Of a DNA stretch of 13,480 nt, positions 1 to 6,328 are shown in pieces (the first letter of the stretch is position 1; each line of letters opens with the position of its first letter). Location of the stretch: positions 1 through 13,480 of the forward strand of contig JACCYI010000022.1 of the NCBI GenBank assembly GCA_013696535.1, given 5' to 3'. Made by a program: the position numbers and the translations under genes. The notes beneath the pieces were generated by a model. That model ran no database searches. It was not told where the DNA came from and was given only the letters and a program-made list of their open reading frames with translations. Source of the DNA: Solirubrobacterales bacterium. GTDB lineage: Bacteria > Actinomycetota > Thermoleophilia > Solirubrobacterales > Solirubrobacteraceae.

Positions 1-16
1 GCGCAGCCCGGTCCGC

Positions 17-1933
17 TCACCGGCCCGTCACTGAGCGCTTGACGCCGGCGGGCGTCGCCCCGGTTCCGAGCTGGTCCGTCGCGCGGAATGACGCTTGTGC
101 GTCGGCGAACGCAGGCTTGCGGGCGAAGGTGCCGTAGGCGGTCAGGCCCTTCTGGTGGATCGGCGCGTTGGGTCGCGGGTTGCCGCCATCCCAGCCCGGA
201 CGGACGCGGAACTCGTTGAGCGCCCAGTAGAGGGCCCCGCTCAGCCACGGCTTGGTGGCGAAGGTCGCAAGGTTGAAGTTGACGTACTCACGCTGGTAGG
301 CGTAGGTGCCCTTCTCCTCCACGGGACCCTCGCGGTTGGCTTCGGCGCCGAACTCGGTCACGATGATCGCCTTCTTGGGGTAACACGCGCGGACCTGGTC
401 CAGGAACGGCGAGAGGCCCTTGCGGTCGAAGAGGGAGCCGTTGGCTCCCGGATACCACCCGAAGTACTCGTTGACTCCGACGACGTCGAGCGGCGCATAC
501 TCGGGCTGGCAGCCCGCCGACGGGTAGCCCGCGACGGCCAGGCCGACGGGGCGCGTGGGGTCCAGACGCTTGGCCTGCGCGGCGGCCCGCCTGATGTAGT
601 AGCTCTGCACGGGCCCCGGTCGTGACGAGAGCTCGTTGGCGATCGACCAGATCATCACGGACGGGTGGTTGGCGAACGTCTCGATGTTCTTGGTGAGCTC
701 TCTCGCCGCCTGGGCGCGGACGGTGCGCTCTGCGAGGTAGCGGGTCTTCACCGCGTATACGGGGATCTCGGACCAGATGAGCAGCCCCTTGCGATCAGCG
801 AGCTCGTGCATGTAAGGGTGCATGGGGTAGTGGGTGCGGATCATGGTGGCGCCGAGGTCCTTGGCGTCGTCCACGAGCTTCTCGCGCACGGCGTTGTCGA
901 TCGCGAAGCCCCGCTCCTTGGAGTCCTCGTGTAACCCGACGCCACGCAGGTTGACCCGGCGGCCGTTCAGGAGGAGGAGGCCGTCCGGCGAGATCTTGAT
1001 GGAGCGCACCCCCGACTTCAGCTTGAAGCCGGCCAGCTTGCGACCGCCGGCGCTCGCGCTCAGCGAGACGGGATAGAGGTTGGGGGTCGAGGGAGTCCAG
1101 AGGCGGGGCTTCCGCACGCGGAGAAACGTCTCGCGGCTGGTCACACCTCCCGGCCCGAGGGAGACGGTGCCCAGCGTGAAGCGCTGAGCACCGAAACGGC
1201 CCGTCACCCTCGTGGTCACTCTTTGTCCCGAGACGTTGTGAAGGCGCGTCTGCACCTTGACGGTCGCGTTGCAGGTGGCACACGGAAGGTCCGGGGTCAC
1301 GCGCACCTGCGCGAAGTCGATGCGATCCATGCGCCGCAGGTAGACCTCGCGGATCAGACCTCCGTAGTTCCACCAGCCGCCGGTCGGCCCTCCGACCGCC
1401 GTCAGCCCTGAGGGCGGGAAGTCGGTGGGTCGCCGCCGCGAGTCGACGCGAATCACGAGGCGGTTGGTTCCACGACGCTTCACTCCGGCCAGCGCGAATT
1501 CGAACGGAAGGTAGGCACCCTTGTGCGACCCGAGCGGCTTGCCGTTGAGCCACATCTGCGAGCGATAGTTGACCGACTCGAAGCGCACGGCCCAGGTCAA
1601 CGCCTGATCGGCGCTCGGCAGGGAGAAGTCCTTGCGGTACCAGCCCGTGGAGCCGGCCATGGACTCGGGGGAGTCGTCTCCGACGTTCCAGGCGTGCGGC
1701 ACCTGGACCGCGGTCCAACCCTCTCGGCCCGTCTGGAGCTGGAAGCGCTGCTTGAAGCCGACGTCCTCCTTGTCGAGCCGGAACAGCCACTCGCCGCCCA
1801 TCAGGAGTCGGCCTTCGGCGCCGTCGGCGTAGAGGGTCCGCGACGTCGGGGTATCCGCGCCCGCCGCTTGAGGCAGGACGAGCGCGAAGAGGACGACGAC
1901 CGCGGTGATCAGGAGGGGCAGGCGATTGAGCAT
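17..1933 (-). CDS. Secreted glycoside hydrolase family 2 (beta-glucuronidase/beta-galactosidase-like)
   Basis: Predicted exported retaining glycosidase of 638 residues that would remove a terminal beta-linked sugar from an extracellular glycan or glycoside. The ATG at 1933 is preferred over the GTG-type start at 1993 because it opens directly on a signal peptide (MLNRLPLLITAVVVLFALVL, then AAGA). Family order is visible: N-terminal jelly-roll sugar-binding domain (about 40-200, with GWYRKDF and VNYRSQMWLNG), immunoglobulin-like sandwich (about 205-310), then the TIM barrel. In the barrel, IWSIANE ends in the expected acid/base Glu (434 from this start) and IIVTEFG carries the expected nucleophile Glu (527). 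The HYPMHPYMHELADRKGLLIW stretch also matches the family. Length is normal for the glucuronidase-like branch. The sugar specificity cannot be read. It lies 47 bp downstream of a small membrane-anchored protein on the same strand and is probably co-transcribed with it. Confidence 0.9.
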   Translation of the reverse strand: MLNRLPLLITAVVVLFALVLPQAAGADTPTSRTLYADGAEGRLLMGGEWLFRLDKEDVGFKQRFQLQTGREGWTAVQVPHAWNVGDDSPESMAGSTGWYRKDFSLPSADQALTWAVRFESVNYRSQMWLNGKPLGSHKGAYLPFEFALAGVKRRGTNRLVIRVDSRRRPTDFPPSGLTAVGGPTGGWWNYGGLIREVYLRRMDRIDFAQVRVTPDLPCATCNATVKVQTRLHNVSGQRVTTRVTGRFGAQRFTLGTVSLGPGGVTSRETFLRVRKPRLWTPSTPNLYPVSLSASAGGRKLAGFKLKSGVRSIKISPDGLLLLNGRRVNLRGVGLHEDSKERGFAIDNAVREKLVDDAKDLGATMIRTHYPMHPYMHELADRKGLLIWSEIPVYAVKTRYLAERTVRAQAARELTKNIETFANHPSVMIWSIANELSSRPGPVQSYYIRRAAAQAKRLDPTRPVGLAVAGYPSAGCQPEYAPLDVVGVNEYFGWYPGANGSLFDRKGLSPFLDQVRACYPKKAIIVTEFGAEANREGPVEEKGTYAYQREYVNFNLATFATKPWLSGALYWALNEFRVRPGWDGGNPRPNAPIHQKGLTAYGTFARKPAFADAQASFRATDQLGTGATPAGVKRSVTGR

Positions 1934-1980
1934 GACGCGGCATGTCAACACACACGGGGGCGGAAGGTCGCGCTCGCCGA

Positions 1981-2439
1981 TCAACCTCCGCACGGAGCCT
2001 CCCCCCCGATGGGGTCAGAGAGCGAGAGCAGAGTCACGCCACCACCCGTCAGCGGTCCCTCCCGACGCACCCTGACGCACTGCACGACCGGGAGCGCCCC
2101 GCCGGCCTTCCACGCGACCCGACCGATCCCGGACTGACGCGTGAGAGACAGGCCGACGGACGGTCGGTAATTGAGCACCTTGACCTCGCCCGGACGCCGC
2201 AGGCGCTGCGCCCGCGACCGCGTGGTCGCCGCGCAGGCGGGCTCACGGGCGCAGTCGGGCAGGTCGGAGAGCACCGCGTCCCCGTCACCCCGGACCTGGG
2301 CCTTGAGCACGTCGAGCACAGCAGCGCGCTCAGCTCCGGTGGCGGTGAGAGCGCGCGCGAGGAGGAGCGAGATGGCGATGAACGCGAAGATCGCGATGGC
2401 GATGAGGGTCAGGCGAGCCGGGCGCGACACGCCGGCCAT
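1981..2439 (-). CDS. Small membrane-anchored extracytoplasmic protein, unknown function
   Basis: A 152-residue protein I cannot assign to a named family. The N-terminus has basic residues followed by one strong hydrophobic segment (about 10-30), which is either a signal anchor or an uncleaved signal peptide. The rest (about 35-152) would lie outside the membrane. It has four cysteines, at 63, 69, 121 and 150, which could form two disulfides. It ends in a beta-type region (VLNYRPSVGLSLTRQSG, then PVVQCVRVRR and TLLSLSDPI). Codon use looks like real coding DNA, and the ORF fits between neighbours on the same strand with gaps of 22 bp upstream and 47 bp downstream, which argues for an operon with the glycoside hydrolase. 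No Shine-Dalgarno sequence is obvious before the ATG. A role in the cell envelope is only inferred. Confidence 0.7.
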   Translation of the reverse strand: MAGVSRPARLTLIAIAIFAFIAISLLLARALTATGAERAAVLDVLKAQVRGDGDAVLSDLPDCAREPACAATTRSRAQRLRRPGEVKVLNYRPSVGLSLTRQSGIGRVAWKAGGALPVVQCVRVRREGPLTGGGVTLLSLSDPIGGEAPCGG

Positions 2440-2461
2440 GATGACCCGCCGGCGGTCGGTT

Positions 2462-3166
2462 CTAGCCCGTCTGGCCGAACTCGTCGCTCGAGAGCTCGAG
2501 GAATCGCTGCACCGAGGTCTCCTGACGGCCTAGCTGCTCACCCGTGCGCCTGGCGTGCTCCGCCGCCACCTCGAAGAAGTCCTCGAGGCAGCGCACGGGG
2601 TCGTCGGGAAGCGGATAGACGCGGGCGACGTCCTGCTGGGCGCATGCGATGCCCATCTGCGGGCGTCCGGCGGCGAGGGGCCGCGCGGCGCACACGGGTG
2701 TGACGACGAGCCGGCGCTCGGGGGCCACCAGCGCGCACGGCATAAGGCGGTGCGCGGGCAGGCGGACCGTGAGCCCGACGGACCGGTCGACGGTCACGCG
2801 CGAGCCCGTCAGGTCTTCGAGCGGCTCCCGCCAGATGTCGAGGACCATGTCCGCCCCCTGAAGCGCATCGCGCAGCGCCGCGGCCTGCTCGGCGTACAGG
2901 CGCTCGGCCTCGTCGCGATCCTCGGCTTCTGCGAGGTCGAGGTCGCACGGCACGCGCAACAGCTCGTCGGCGCCGACGGCGGCGCCCCGCCCCCGGCCGC
3001 CATGCGCCACGTAGGTCTGGATCGTGCCGAGATCGCGCCGGCCGTGGAAGACGACCGTGAGCGTGTCCGAAAGCGACAGTCCCGAGATGCGAAGTGCGAC
3101 CGCAGCCGAATCGTCGGGCTCGATGAGCGCGCGTCTCAGCAGGTCGTCAGCGTGATGGTCGTCCAT
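2462..3166 (-). CDS. Cytoplasmic protein of unknown function (234 aa)
   Basis: I do not recognise this protein. The frame stays open further upstream to 3235, but the ATG at 3166 is chosen because AAGGAG lies just before it (3170-3175) and a promoter-like sequence sits immediately upstream. From this start the protein begins MDDHHADDLLRRALIEPDD, is rich in Asp, Glu and Arg, and has no signal peptide or membrane segment. Its middle has an acidic helical stretch (about 78-105: DLAEAEDRDEAERLYAEQAA), followed by a mixed alpha/beta region. Single cysteines are scattered at 74, 144, 159, 175 and 193, with no metal-binding spacing. It is the first gene of a minus-strand run whose later members are the membrane-anchored protein (22 bp away) and the family 2 glycosidase. 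Co-transcription is likely; a shared function is not shown. Confidence 0.7.
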   Translation of the reverse strand: MDDHHADDLLRRALIEPDDSAAVALRISGLSLSDTLTVVFHGRRDLGTIQTYVAHGGRGRGAAVGADELLRVPCDLDLAEAEDRDEAERLYAEQAAALRDALQGADMVLDIWREPLEDLTGSRVTVDRSVGLTVRLPAHRLMPCALVAPERRLVVTPVCAARPLAAGRPQMGIACAQQDVARVYPLPDDPVRCLEDFFEVAAEHARRTGEQLGRQETSVQRFLELSSDEFGQTG

Positions 3167-3169
3167 AAG

Positions 3170-3175
3170 CTCCTT
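3170..3175 (-). promoter_or_regulatory. Ribosome binding site AAGGAG of the 234-aa gene
   Basis: The minus strand reads AAGGAG followed by three bases and the ATG at 3166. The spacing is a little short, but this is the best Shine-Dalgarno match on this gene and it decides the start 69 bases inside the longest open frame. Confidence 0.6.
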
Positions 3176-3184
3176 CTGGACTCC

Positions 3185-3213
3185 AGTATCGGTCGGAGTT
3201 AAGGAGATGTTGA
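3185..3213 (-). promoter_or_regulatory. Candidate sigma-70-type promoter of the 234-aa gene
   Basis: On the minus strand, TCAACA (3208-3213) and GATACT (3185-3190) are separated by exactly 17 bases. The first matches the -35 consensus at four of six positions; the second resembles a -10 box. Transcription would begin around 3178, leaving a leader of about a dozen bases that still contains the AAGGAG site. The match is partial, so this is a suggestion that the compact geometry supports. Confidence 0.35.
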
Positions 3214-3221
3214 CCGACCGA
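3189..3221. repeat. 8-bp inverted repeat in the divergent promoter region, possible operator
   Basis: The arms TCGGTCGG (3189-3196) and CCGACCGA (3214-3221) are perfect complements separated by 17 bases, with centres 25 bp apart. They lie between the divergent genes starting at 3166 (minus) and 3283 (plus). One arm overlaps the edge of the candidate -10 box and the other lies directly upstream of the candidate -35 box. This is the geometry of a dimeric repressor or activator site, but no regulator gene is nearby and an 8-bp repeat in GC-rich DNA can arise by chance. Confidence 0.35.
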
Positions 3222-3282
3222 GGGGCGGAAGCCAAGGGTGAACGGTTGTCCTGGCGGTCGATGCCGGTAAGCTCGCGGCGCG

Positions 3283-3561
3283 ATGAAGCTCATCTACAAG
3301 CCCTTCGGCATTCTCTTCGGCATCCTGGCCGCCCTGGTCGGCAAGCGCGCTTTCAACTTCGCGTGGACCAAGTTCGACGACGAGGATCCGCCCAAGGCCA
3401 CCACTGAAGAAGCGGCGTGGCCGAAGCTGCTGGCCGCCGCGGCGCTCCAGGGCGTCGTCTTCAAGCTCATCCGGGTCGTCGTCGACCGTTACGGCGCGCG
3501 TGGCTTTCAGTACCTGACCGGCGTGTGGCCGGGCGAGAAGCGCCCCGACCCCGACGAGTAA
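3283..3561 (+). CDS. DUF4235 family small membrane protein
   Basis: A 92-residue protein matching the DUF4235 pattern of actinobacteria: an N-terminal MKLIYKPFGILFGILAALVG hydrophobic segment (about 5-20), a short polar linker with acidic residues and Pro (DDEDPPKATTEEAAWP), and a second apolar helix (about 47-66, LLAAAALQGVVFKLIRVVVD) that runs into the conserved RYGARGFQYLTGVWPG end. The family is small, membrane-associated and of unknown function. The length is typical. The ATG at 3283 matches the family N-terminus exactly although no strong ribosome binding site precedes it. It is transcribed divergently from the 234-aa gene and ends three bases before the stop of the convergent 104-aa gene. 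Confidence 0.85.
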   Translation: MKLIYKPFGILFGILAALVGKRAFNFAWTKFDDEDPPKATTEEAAWPKLLAAAALQGVVFKLIRVVVDRYGARGFQYLTGVWPGEKRPDPDE

Positions 3562-3564
3562 CGG

Positions 3565-3879
3565 TCAGCCGCCGCCGCGCAGCACGAAGCCGCGCTCGGC
3601 GAGCGTGCTCAACGCGTCCTCGAAGCGCTCGAAGTCTCGATGCGTGAGGTGATCGATCGGCCGTCCCGCCGGGCCCTCGCGCCGGACCCAGCGCCGCAGC
3701 ACCGGGCCCCCGGCCCGTTCCTCTGCTTCGGCGAGGAGGTCGAGCAGGATCGGCAGCTCGGACTTGTCCTCGAGGTCCCCGGACACGATGGCCAGCGGGT
3801 CGGCGTCGAGCACGAGCATCAGCTCTTCGTCCGACAGACCGAGGAGCTCGGAAAGTCGCGCCGCGCCGGAACCCGTCAC
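3565..3879 (-). CDS. Conserved-looking small acidic protein, unknown function (104 aa)
   Basis: I cannot name this protein, but its composition supports a real gene. It begins MTGSGAARLSELLGLSDEEL, contains LDADPLAIVSGDLEDKSELP and LLDLLAEAEERAG, then a basic middle (VLRRWVRREGPAGRPIDHLT), and ends in an amphipathic helix (RDFERFEDALSTLAERG). It looks like a soluble, all-helical protein with no membrane segment and no cysteine. The start is a GTG at 3879 that shares the four bases GTGA with the stop of an upstream open frame, a pattern typical of coupled translation. It converges on the DUF4235 gene with only three bases between the stop codons and no terminator between them. Function is unknown. 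Confidence 0.65.
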   Translation of the reverse strand: MTGSGAARLSELLGLSDEELMLVLDADPLAIVSGDLEDKSELPILLDLLAEAEERAGGPVLRRWVRREGPAGRPIDHLTHRDFERFEDALSTLAERGFVLRGGG

Positions 3880-4007
3880 CGCTCGCGGCAGAAGTCATCC
3901 CAGCCCAGCATCACAGCCAGCTTCGCACAGTCGGTGGAGGTGGTCCGACAACGTCCGCGTTCGTGGTCGACGGTCGCCGTCCCGGACGTGAAGTTGACGG
4001 TCCCCAC
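3876..4007 (-). CDS. Possible small ORF coupled to the 104-aa gene (43 aa), doubtful
   Basis: A short frame from a GTG at 4007 (GTG-GGG-ACC-GTC-AAC) ends in TGA at 3876-3878, overlapping the GTG of the next gene as GTGA. The peptide has a beta-like start (GTVNFTSGTATVDHERGRC) and three cysteines. The frame stays open upstream to 4265, but that part is antisense to the gene at 4137 and looks non-coding. There is no clear ribosome binding site. It may be a real small protein, the 3' remnant of a lost gene, or chance. It covers half of the otherwise empty 257-bp stretch 3880-4136, in which I see nothing else. Confidence 0.2.
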   Translation of the reverse strand: MGTVNFTSGTATVDHERGRCRTTSTDCAKLAVMLGWDDFCRER

Positions 4008-4136
4008 CGCGCCAAGAGGGCACGATTGAGCCGTTCTGTTGAGCGGGGCGGTACCGAGGCTCCGTCTCGCCGGGCTTGACGCCGCGCCGCTCTGGCCCCC
4101 GACTCCGCCCCGCACTACGGCCGGTAGTCTCGGAGG

Positions 4137-4487
4137 ATGGGTCCGATCGGCGTGCGCCGAGCGCTCCAGCGTCACCGCCGCCATCTGGTGGCGTTCGTCG
4201 CGGTGTTCGTCTGCGCAGCGGCGATCGTCGTGCACCACAGCGGAGCAGCCCCGGGCGACGCTCATGGCGGCATGCAGATGGGCGCCGCAGTCGAGATGTG
4301 TTTGGCCGCCTTCACCGCCGTGGGCGCCGCGGTGCTGGCGGTTGTGCTTGGGCTGATCTCACTCGGGCGCTGGCGCCCAACCCGCTCCCTGCTGCCCGCG
4401 GCAGCATCGTGGCTCGCGCCATCGCCCATGCCTCGGGCCCGGGCCGGGCCCGCACTCATTCTCCTGCTCTGCGTCAGCCGGCGTTGA
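4137..4487 (+). CDS. Small His/Met-containing membrane protein next to DUF305 lipoprotein
   Basis: A 116-residue protein with a basic N-terminus (RRALQRHRRH), a first membrane helix (about 17-32, LVAFVAVFVCAAAIVV), a short outside loop with possible metal ligands (HHSGAAPGDAHGGMQMG, about 33-49), a second helix (about 50-75) and a third apolar stretch near the C-terminus. Loops of this kind occur in small actinobacterial membrane proteins found with copper-handling genes, and the next gene on this strand encodes a DUF305 lipoprotein, a family with copper-binding members. The copper role is inferred from these two facts. GGAGG (4132-4136) touches the ATG directly, which is unusually close; an in-frame TAG at 4125 rules out a longer protein, and a GTG at 4152 is the only sensible alternative. 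Confidence 0.6.
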   Translation: MGPIGVRRALQRHRRHLVAFVAVFVCAAAIVVHHSGAAPGDAHGGMQMGAAVEMCLAAFTAVGAAVLAVVLGLISLGRWRPTRSLLPAAASWLAPSPMPRARAGPALILLLCVSRR

Positions 4488-4566
4488 TCGGCAGCTGATT
4501 CGGTGGCGCGCCCTTGTGCGCTCCGCACGCTCAGTTCCGAACACGCAGACACACGGACGCAAACTC

Positions 4567-4572
4567 AAGGAG
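4567..4572 (+). promoter_or_regulatory. Ribosome binding site AAGGAG of the DUF305 gene
   Basis: AAGGAG followed by six bases precedes the ATG at 4579. This fixes the start 63 bases inside the longest open frame and places the lipoprotein signal peptide at the extreme N-terminus, as expected. Confidence 0.8.
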
Positions 4573-4578
4573 AAAGCA

Positions 4579-5133
4579 ATGAAGAAGCGAACCAAGCTGC
4601 TGGCGCTGCTGGCTGCCGGAACCCTGGCCATCGCGGGCTGCGGCGGCGACGGGGACCCGGACAAGAGCGCGGCTGCAGGCAACGGCACCGACCGCGCCTT
4701 CGTGGCCGAGATGATCCCGCACCACGAGTCAGCGGTCGAGATGGCCGAAATCGCGTTGGAGCGCGGCGAGAGCCCGTTCGTCACAGGGCTGGCCGAAGAC
4801 ATCGTCCGCACGCAGAAGGCCGAGATCTCGACCTTGCGCCGCGAGGACAGCCAGCTGGCCGACGCCGGCGTGGAGAAGGGCGCCCTCGGCGTCCCCGCGC
4901 ACATGATGGGCATGGGCGACGACACGGAGCAACTGAAGACGGTCGCGCCCTTCGACGACCTCTTCATCAAGATGATGGTGCCGCACCACAAGGGCGCCGT
5001 CGAGATGGCCAAGGTCGAGCTGGCCAAGGGCTCAGACCCCGAGCTCAAGACGCTGGCCCGAGAGATCATCGACGCCCAGCAGCGCGAGATCGAGGAGATG
5101 ACCGAGCACCTCAAGAAGTCAGGAGCTGCATGA
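4579..5133 (+). CDS. DUF305 family lipoprotein, possible copper-binding
   Basis: A 184-residue exported lipoprotein. The N-terminus MKKRTKLLALLAAG is followed by the lipobox LAIAGC, so Cys21 would be lipidated. The mature part has the internal duplication typical of DUF305: FVAEMIPHHESAVEMAEIAL (41-60) and FIKMMVPHHKGAVEMAKVEL (129-148). Each half carries a His pair (48-49 and 136-137) and Met residues at matching places. A Met/His-rich link (HMMGMG, 108-113) sits between them. DUF305 proteins are four-helix, ferritin-like proteins; CopM of Synechocystis belongs to this family and binds copper. Copper binding here is therefore plausible but not proven. It lies 91 bp downstream of the His/Met-containing membrane protein gene on the same strand. 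Length and start are normal for the family. Confidence 0.88.
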   Translation: MKKRTKLLALLAAGTLAIAGCGGDGDPDKSAAAGNGTDRAFVAEMIPHHESAVEMAEIALERGESPFVTGLAEDIVRTQKAEISTLRREDSQLADAGVEKGALGVPAHMMGMGDDTEQLKTVAPFDDLFIKMMVPHHKGAVEMAKVELAKGSDPELKTLAREIIDAQQREIEEMTEHLKKSGAA

Positions 5134-5264
5134 GCCGTCACGTCAAGGACGAGGCCTGCTCCGTGCACGTCTCCGGAGACGGCGAACGCAGCTGGCCGAC
5201 CCGACCCACGCGACGTGCGCTTGACCTGGAACTCATGCCTTCCGAACCCGCTCGCGACGCTTAG
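5130..5264 (+). CDS. Possible small ORF overlapping the DUF305 stop (44 aa), doubtful
   Basis: ATG at 5130 overlaps the TGA of the DUF305 gene as ATGA, with AGGAG at 5121-5125 four bases before it, which is the textbook arrangement for coupled translation. The predicted peptide begins MSRHVKDEACSVHVSGDGER, is polar and basic, has one Cys and two His, and has no membrane segment. Its stop overlaps the stop of prs on the other strand. I do not recognise it. The overlap and ribosome site favour translation; the unremarkable composition and lack of a family argue against it. Confidence 0.25.
   Translation: MSRHVKDEACSVHVSGDGERSWPTRPTRRALDLELMPSEPARDA
5168..5181. repeat. 14-bp perfect palindrome
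   Basis: CGTCTCCGGAGACG is exactly self-complementary. It lies between the DUF305 stop and the end of the convergent prs gene. It has no loop and no following T-run, so it does not look like an intrinsic terminator; it could be a protein site or chance in GC-rich DNA. Confidence 0.25.
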
Positions 5265-6328
5265 AACAGCTGATTCTCGCCCCCGAAGACCTCGGAAACC
5301 GAATCATCGGTGAAGATCCTGCGGATCGAGTCGGTCAGCAGGTCGGCGCAGGAGAGGACCTGGATCTTGTCAGGGGCTCCGGGCCTCAGCGGCACCGTGT
5401 CCGTGACGACGATCTGCTCGAACGGGGACGAAGCGAGGTTCTCGTAGGCGCGGCCTGAGAAGAGCCCGTGGGTGGCCGCCGCGAAGACGCGCGCCGCCCC
5501 CTCGTCCATGACGGTCTGGGCGGCCGCCATCAGCGTGCCGGCGGTGCCGATCATGTCGTCCACGAGAATCGCCGTGCGACCCTGCACGTCACCGATCACA
5601 TAACCGATCTCTGCCACCTGCTGAGCCGGGCGCTCCTTGTTGAGGATCGCCAGCTCGGCCCCGATCTTCGACGCGAAGTTCTTGGCCAGCTTCACGCGGC
5701 CCGCGTCCGGAGACACCACCACCAGGTCCTCGAGCTGCTGATCGGCGAAGTACTGCGTGAGCATGAAGAGCGCCGTCATGTGGTCGACCGGCTTTGAGAA
5801 GAAGCCCTGGATCTGGCCTGCGTGCAGATCCATGGTCAGCACCCGGTCCGCGCCGGCGGACTCCAGCGCACGAGCGACGAGCCGCGCAGAGATCGGCTCG
5901 CGCGGGGCCGATTTCTTGTCCTGGCGCGAGTAACCGAACCACGGGGTGACCGCGATCACGCGATGCGCGGAAGCCCCCACCGCAGCGTCGATCAGGAGCA
6001 GGAGCTCCATGAGCGCGTCGTTCGGTGAGACGCCGGTCACCGGATTTCCGCAGGTGGGCTGGACGATGAAGACGTCCGCCCCGCGGATGGATTCCTCATA
6101 CCGGCAGTAGACCTCGCCGTCGTCAAAGGTCTTCAGCGTCACGCCGCCGAGCTCCACGTTCAGCTTGCCGGCGATCCGGGCGGCCAGCTCGGGATTGGCG
6201 CGCCCGGAGAAGACCATCAGGCGCTTGTCGTAGCCCAGCGTGAGGGCAGAGGATGCGGCGGGCGACGGGTCCAGCGCGCTCACCAGCGGCAGTCTACGCC
6301 GGGCTCCCGACAGCGTTTCGATGTCCAC
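5261..6328 (-). CDS. prs: Ribose-phosphate pyrophosphokinase (PRPP synthetase, class I)
   Basis: Cytoplasmic enzyme converting ribose 5-phosphate and ATP to PRPP and AMP, the precursor of purine, pyrimidine, NAD, histidine and tryptophan synthesis. Motifs appear in order: the N-terminal MVFSGRANPELA start of the core (38-49), the regulatory/ATP flexible loop FGYSRQDKKSAPREPI (131-146), the cation/PRPP signature MDLHAGQIQGFF (166-177), and the PRPP loop ILVDDMIGTAGT (254-265). At 355 residues it is longer than the usual 310-330 because of about 35 extra residues before the core. The long form is supported by GGAGGA at 6334-6339, five bases before the GTG at 6328. That GTG follows the glmU stop directly, so the two genes are translated as a coupled operon. 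This glmU-prs order is common in Gram-positive bacteria and ties nucleotide supply to cell-wall precursor synthesis. Confidence 0.97.
   Translation of the reverse strand: MDIETLSGARRRLPLVSALDPSPAASSALTLGYDKRLMVFSGRANPELAARIAGKLNVELGGVTLKTFDDGEVYCRYEESIRGADVFIVQPTCGNPVTGVSPNDALMELLLLIDAAVGASAHRVIAVTPWFGYSRQDKKSAPREPISARLVARALESAGADRVLTMDLHAGQIQGFFSKPVDHMTALFMLTQYFADQQLEDLVVVSPDAGRVKLAKNFASKIGAELAILNKERPAQQVAEIGYVIGDVQGRTAILVDDMIGTAGTLMAAAQTVMDEGAARVFAAATHGLFSGRAYENLASSPFEQIVVTDTVPLRPGAPDKIQVLSCADLLTDSIRRIFTDDSVSEVFGGENQLF

Noticed and set aside
795..1955. Long minus-strand frame of 386 codons overlapping the glycoside hydrolase
   Set aside because: Arg/Pro/Ala-rich shadow of the real gene in another frame, without any domain motif.
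1934..1993. Longer N-terminus of the glycoside hydrolase (start at 1993)
   Set aside because: It would add 20 residues before a clear signal peptide and overlap the end of the upstream gene; the ATG at 1933 gives a normal exported protein.
4359..5168. Minus-strand frame of 269 codons opposite the DUF305 gene
   Set aside because: Ser/Ala-rich complement of a well-supported lipoprotein gene that has its own ribosome site.
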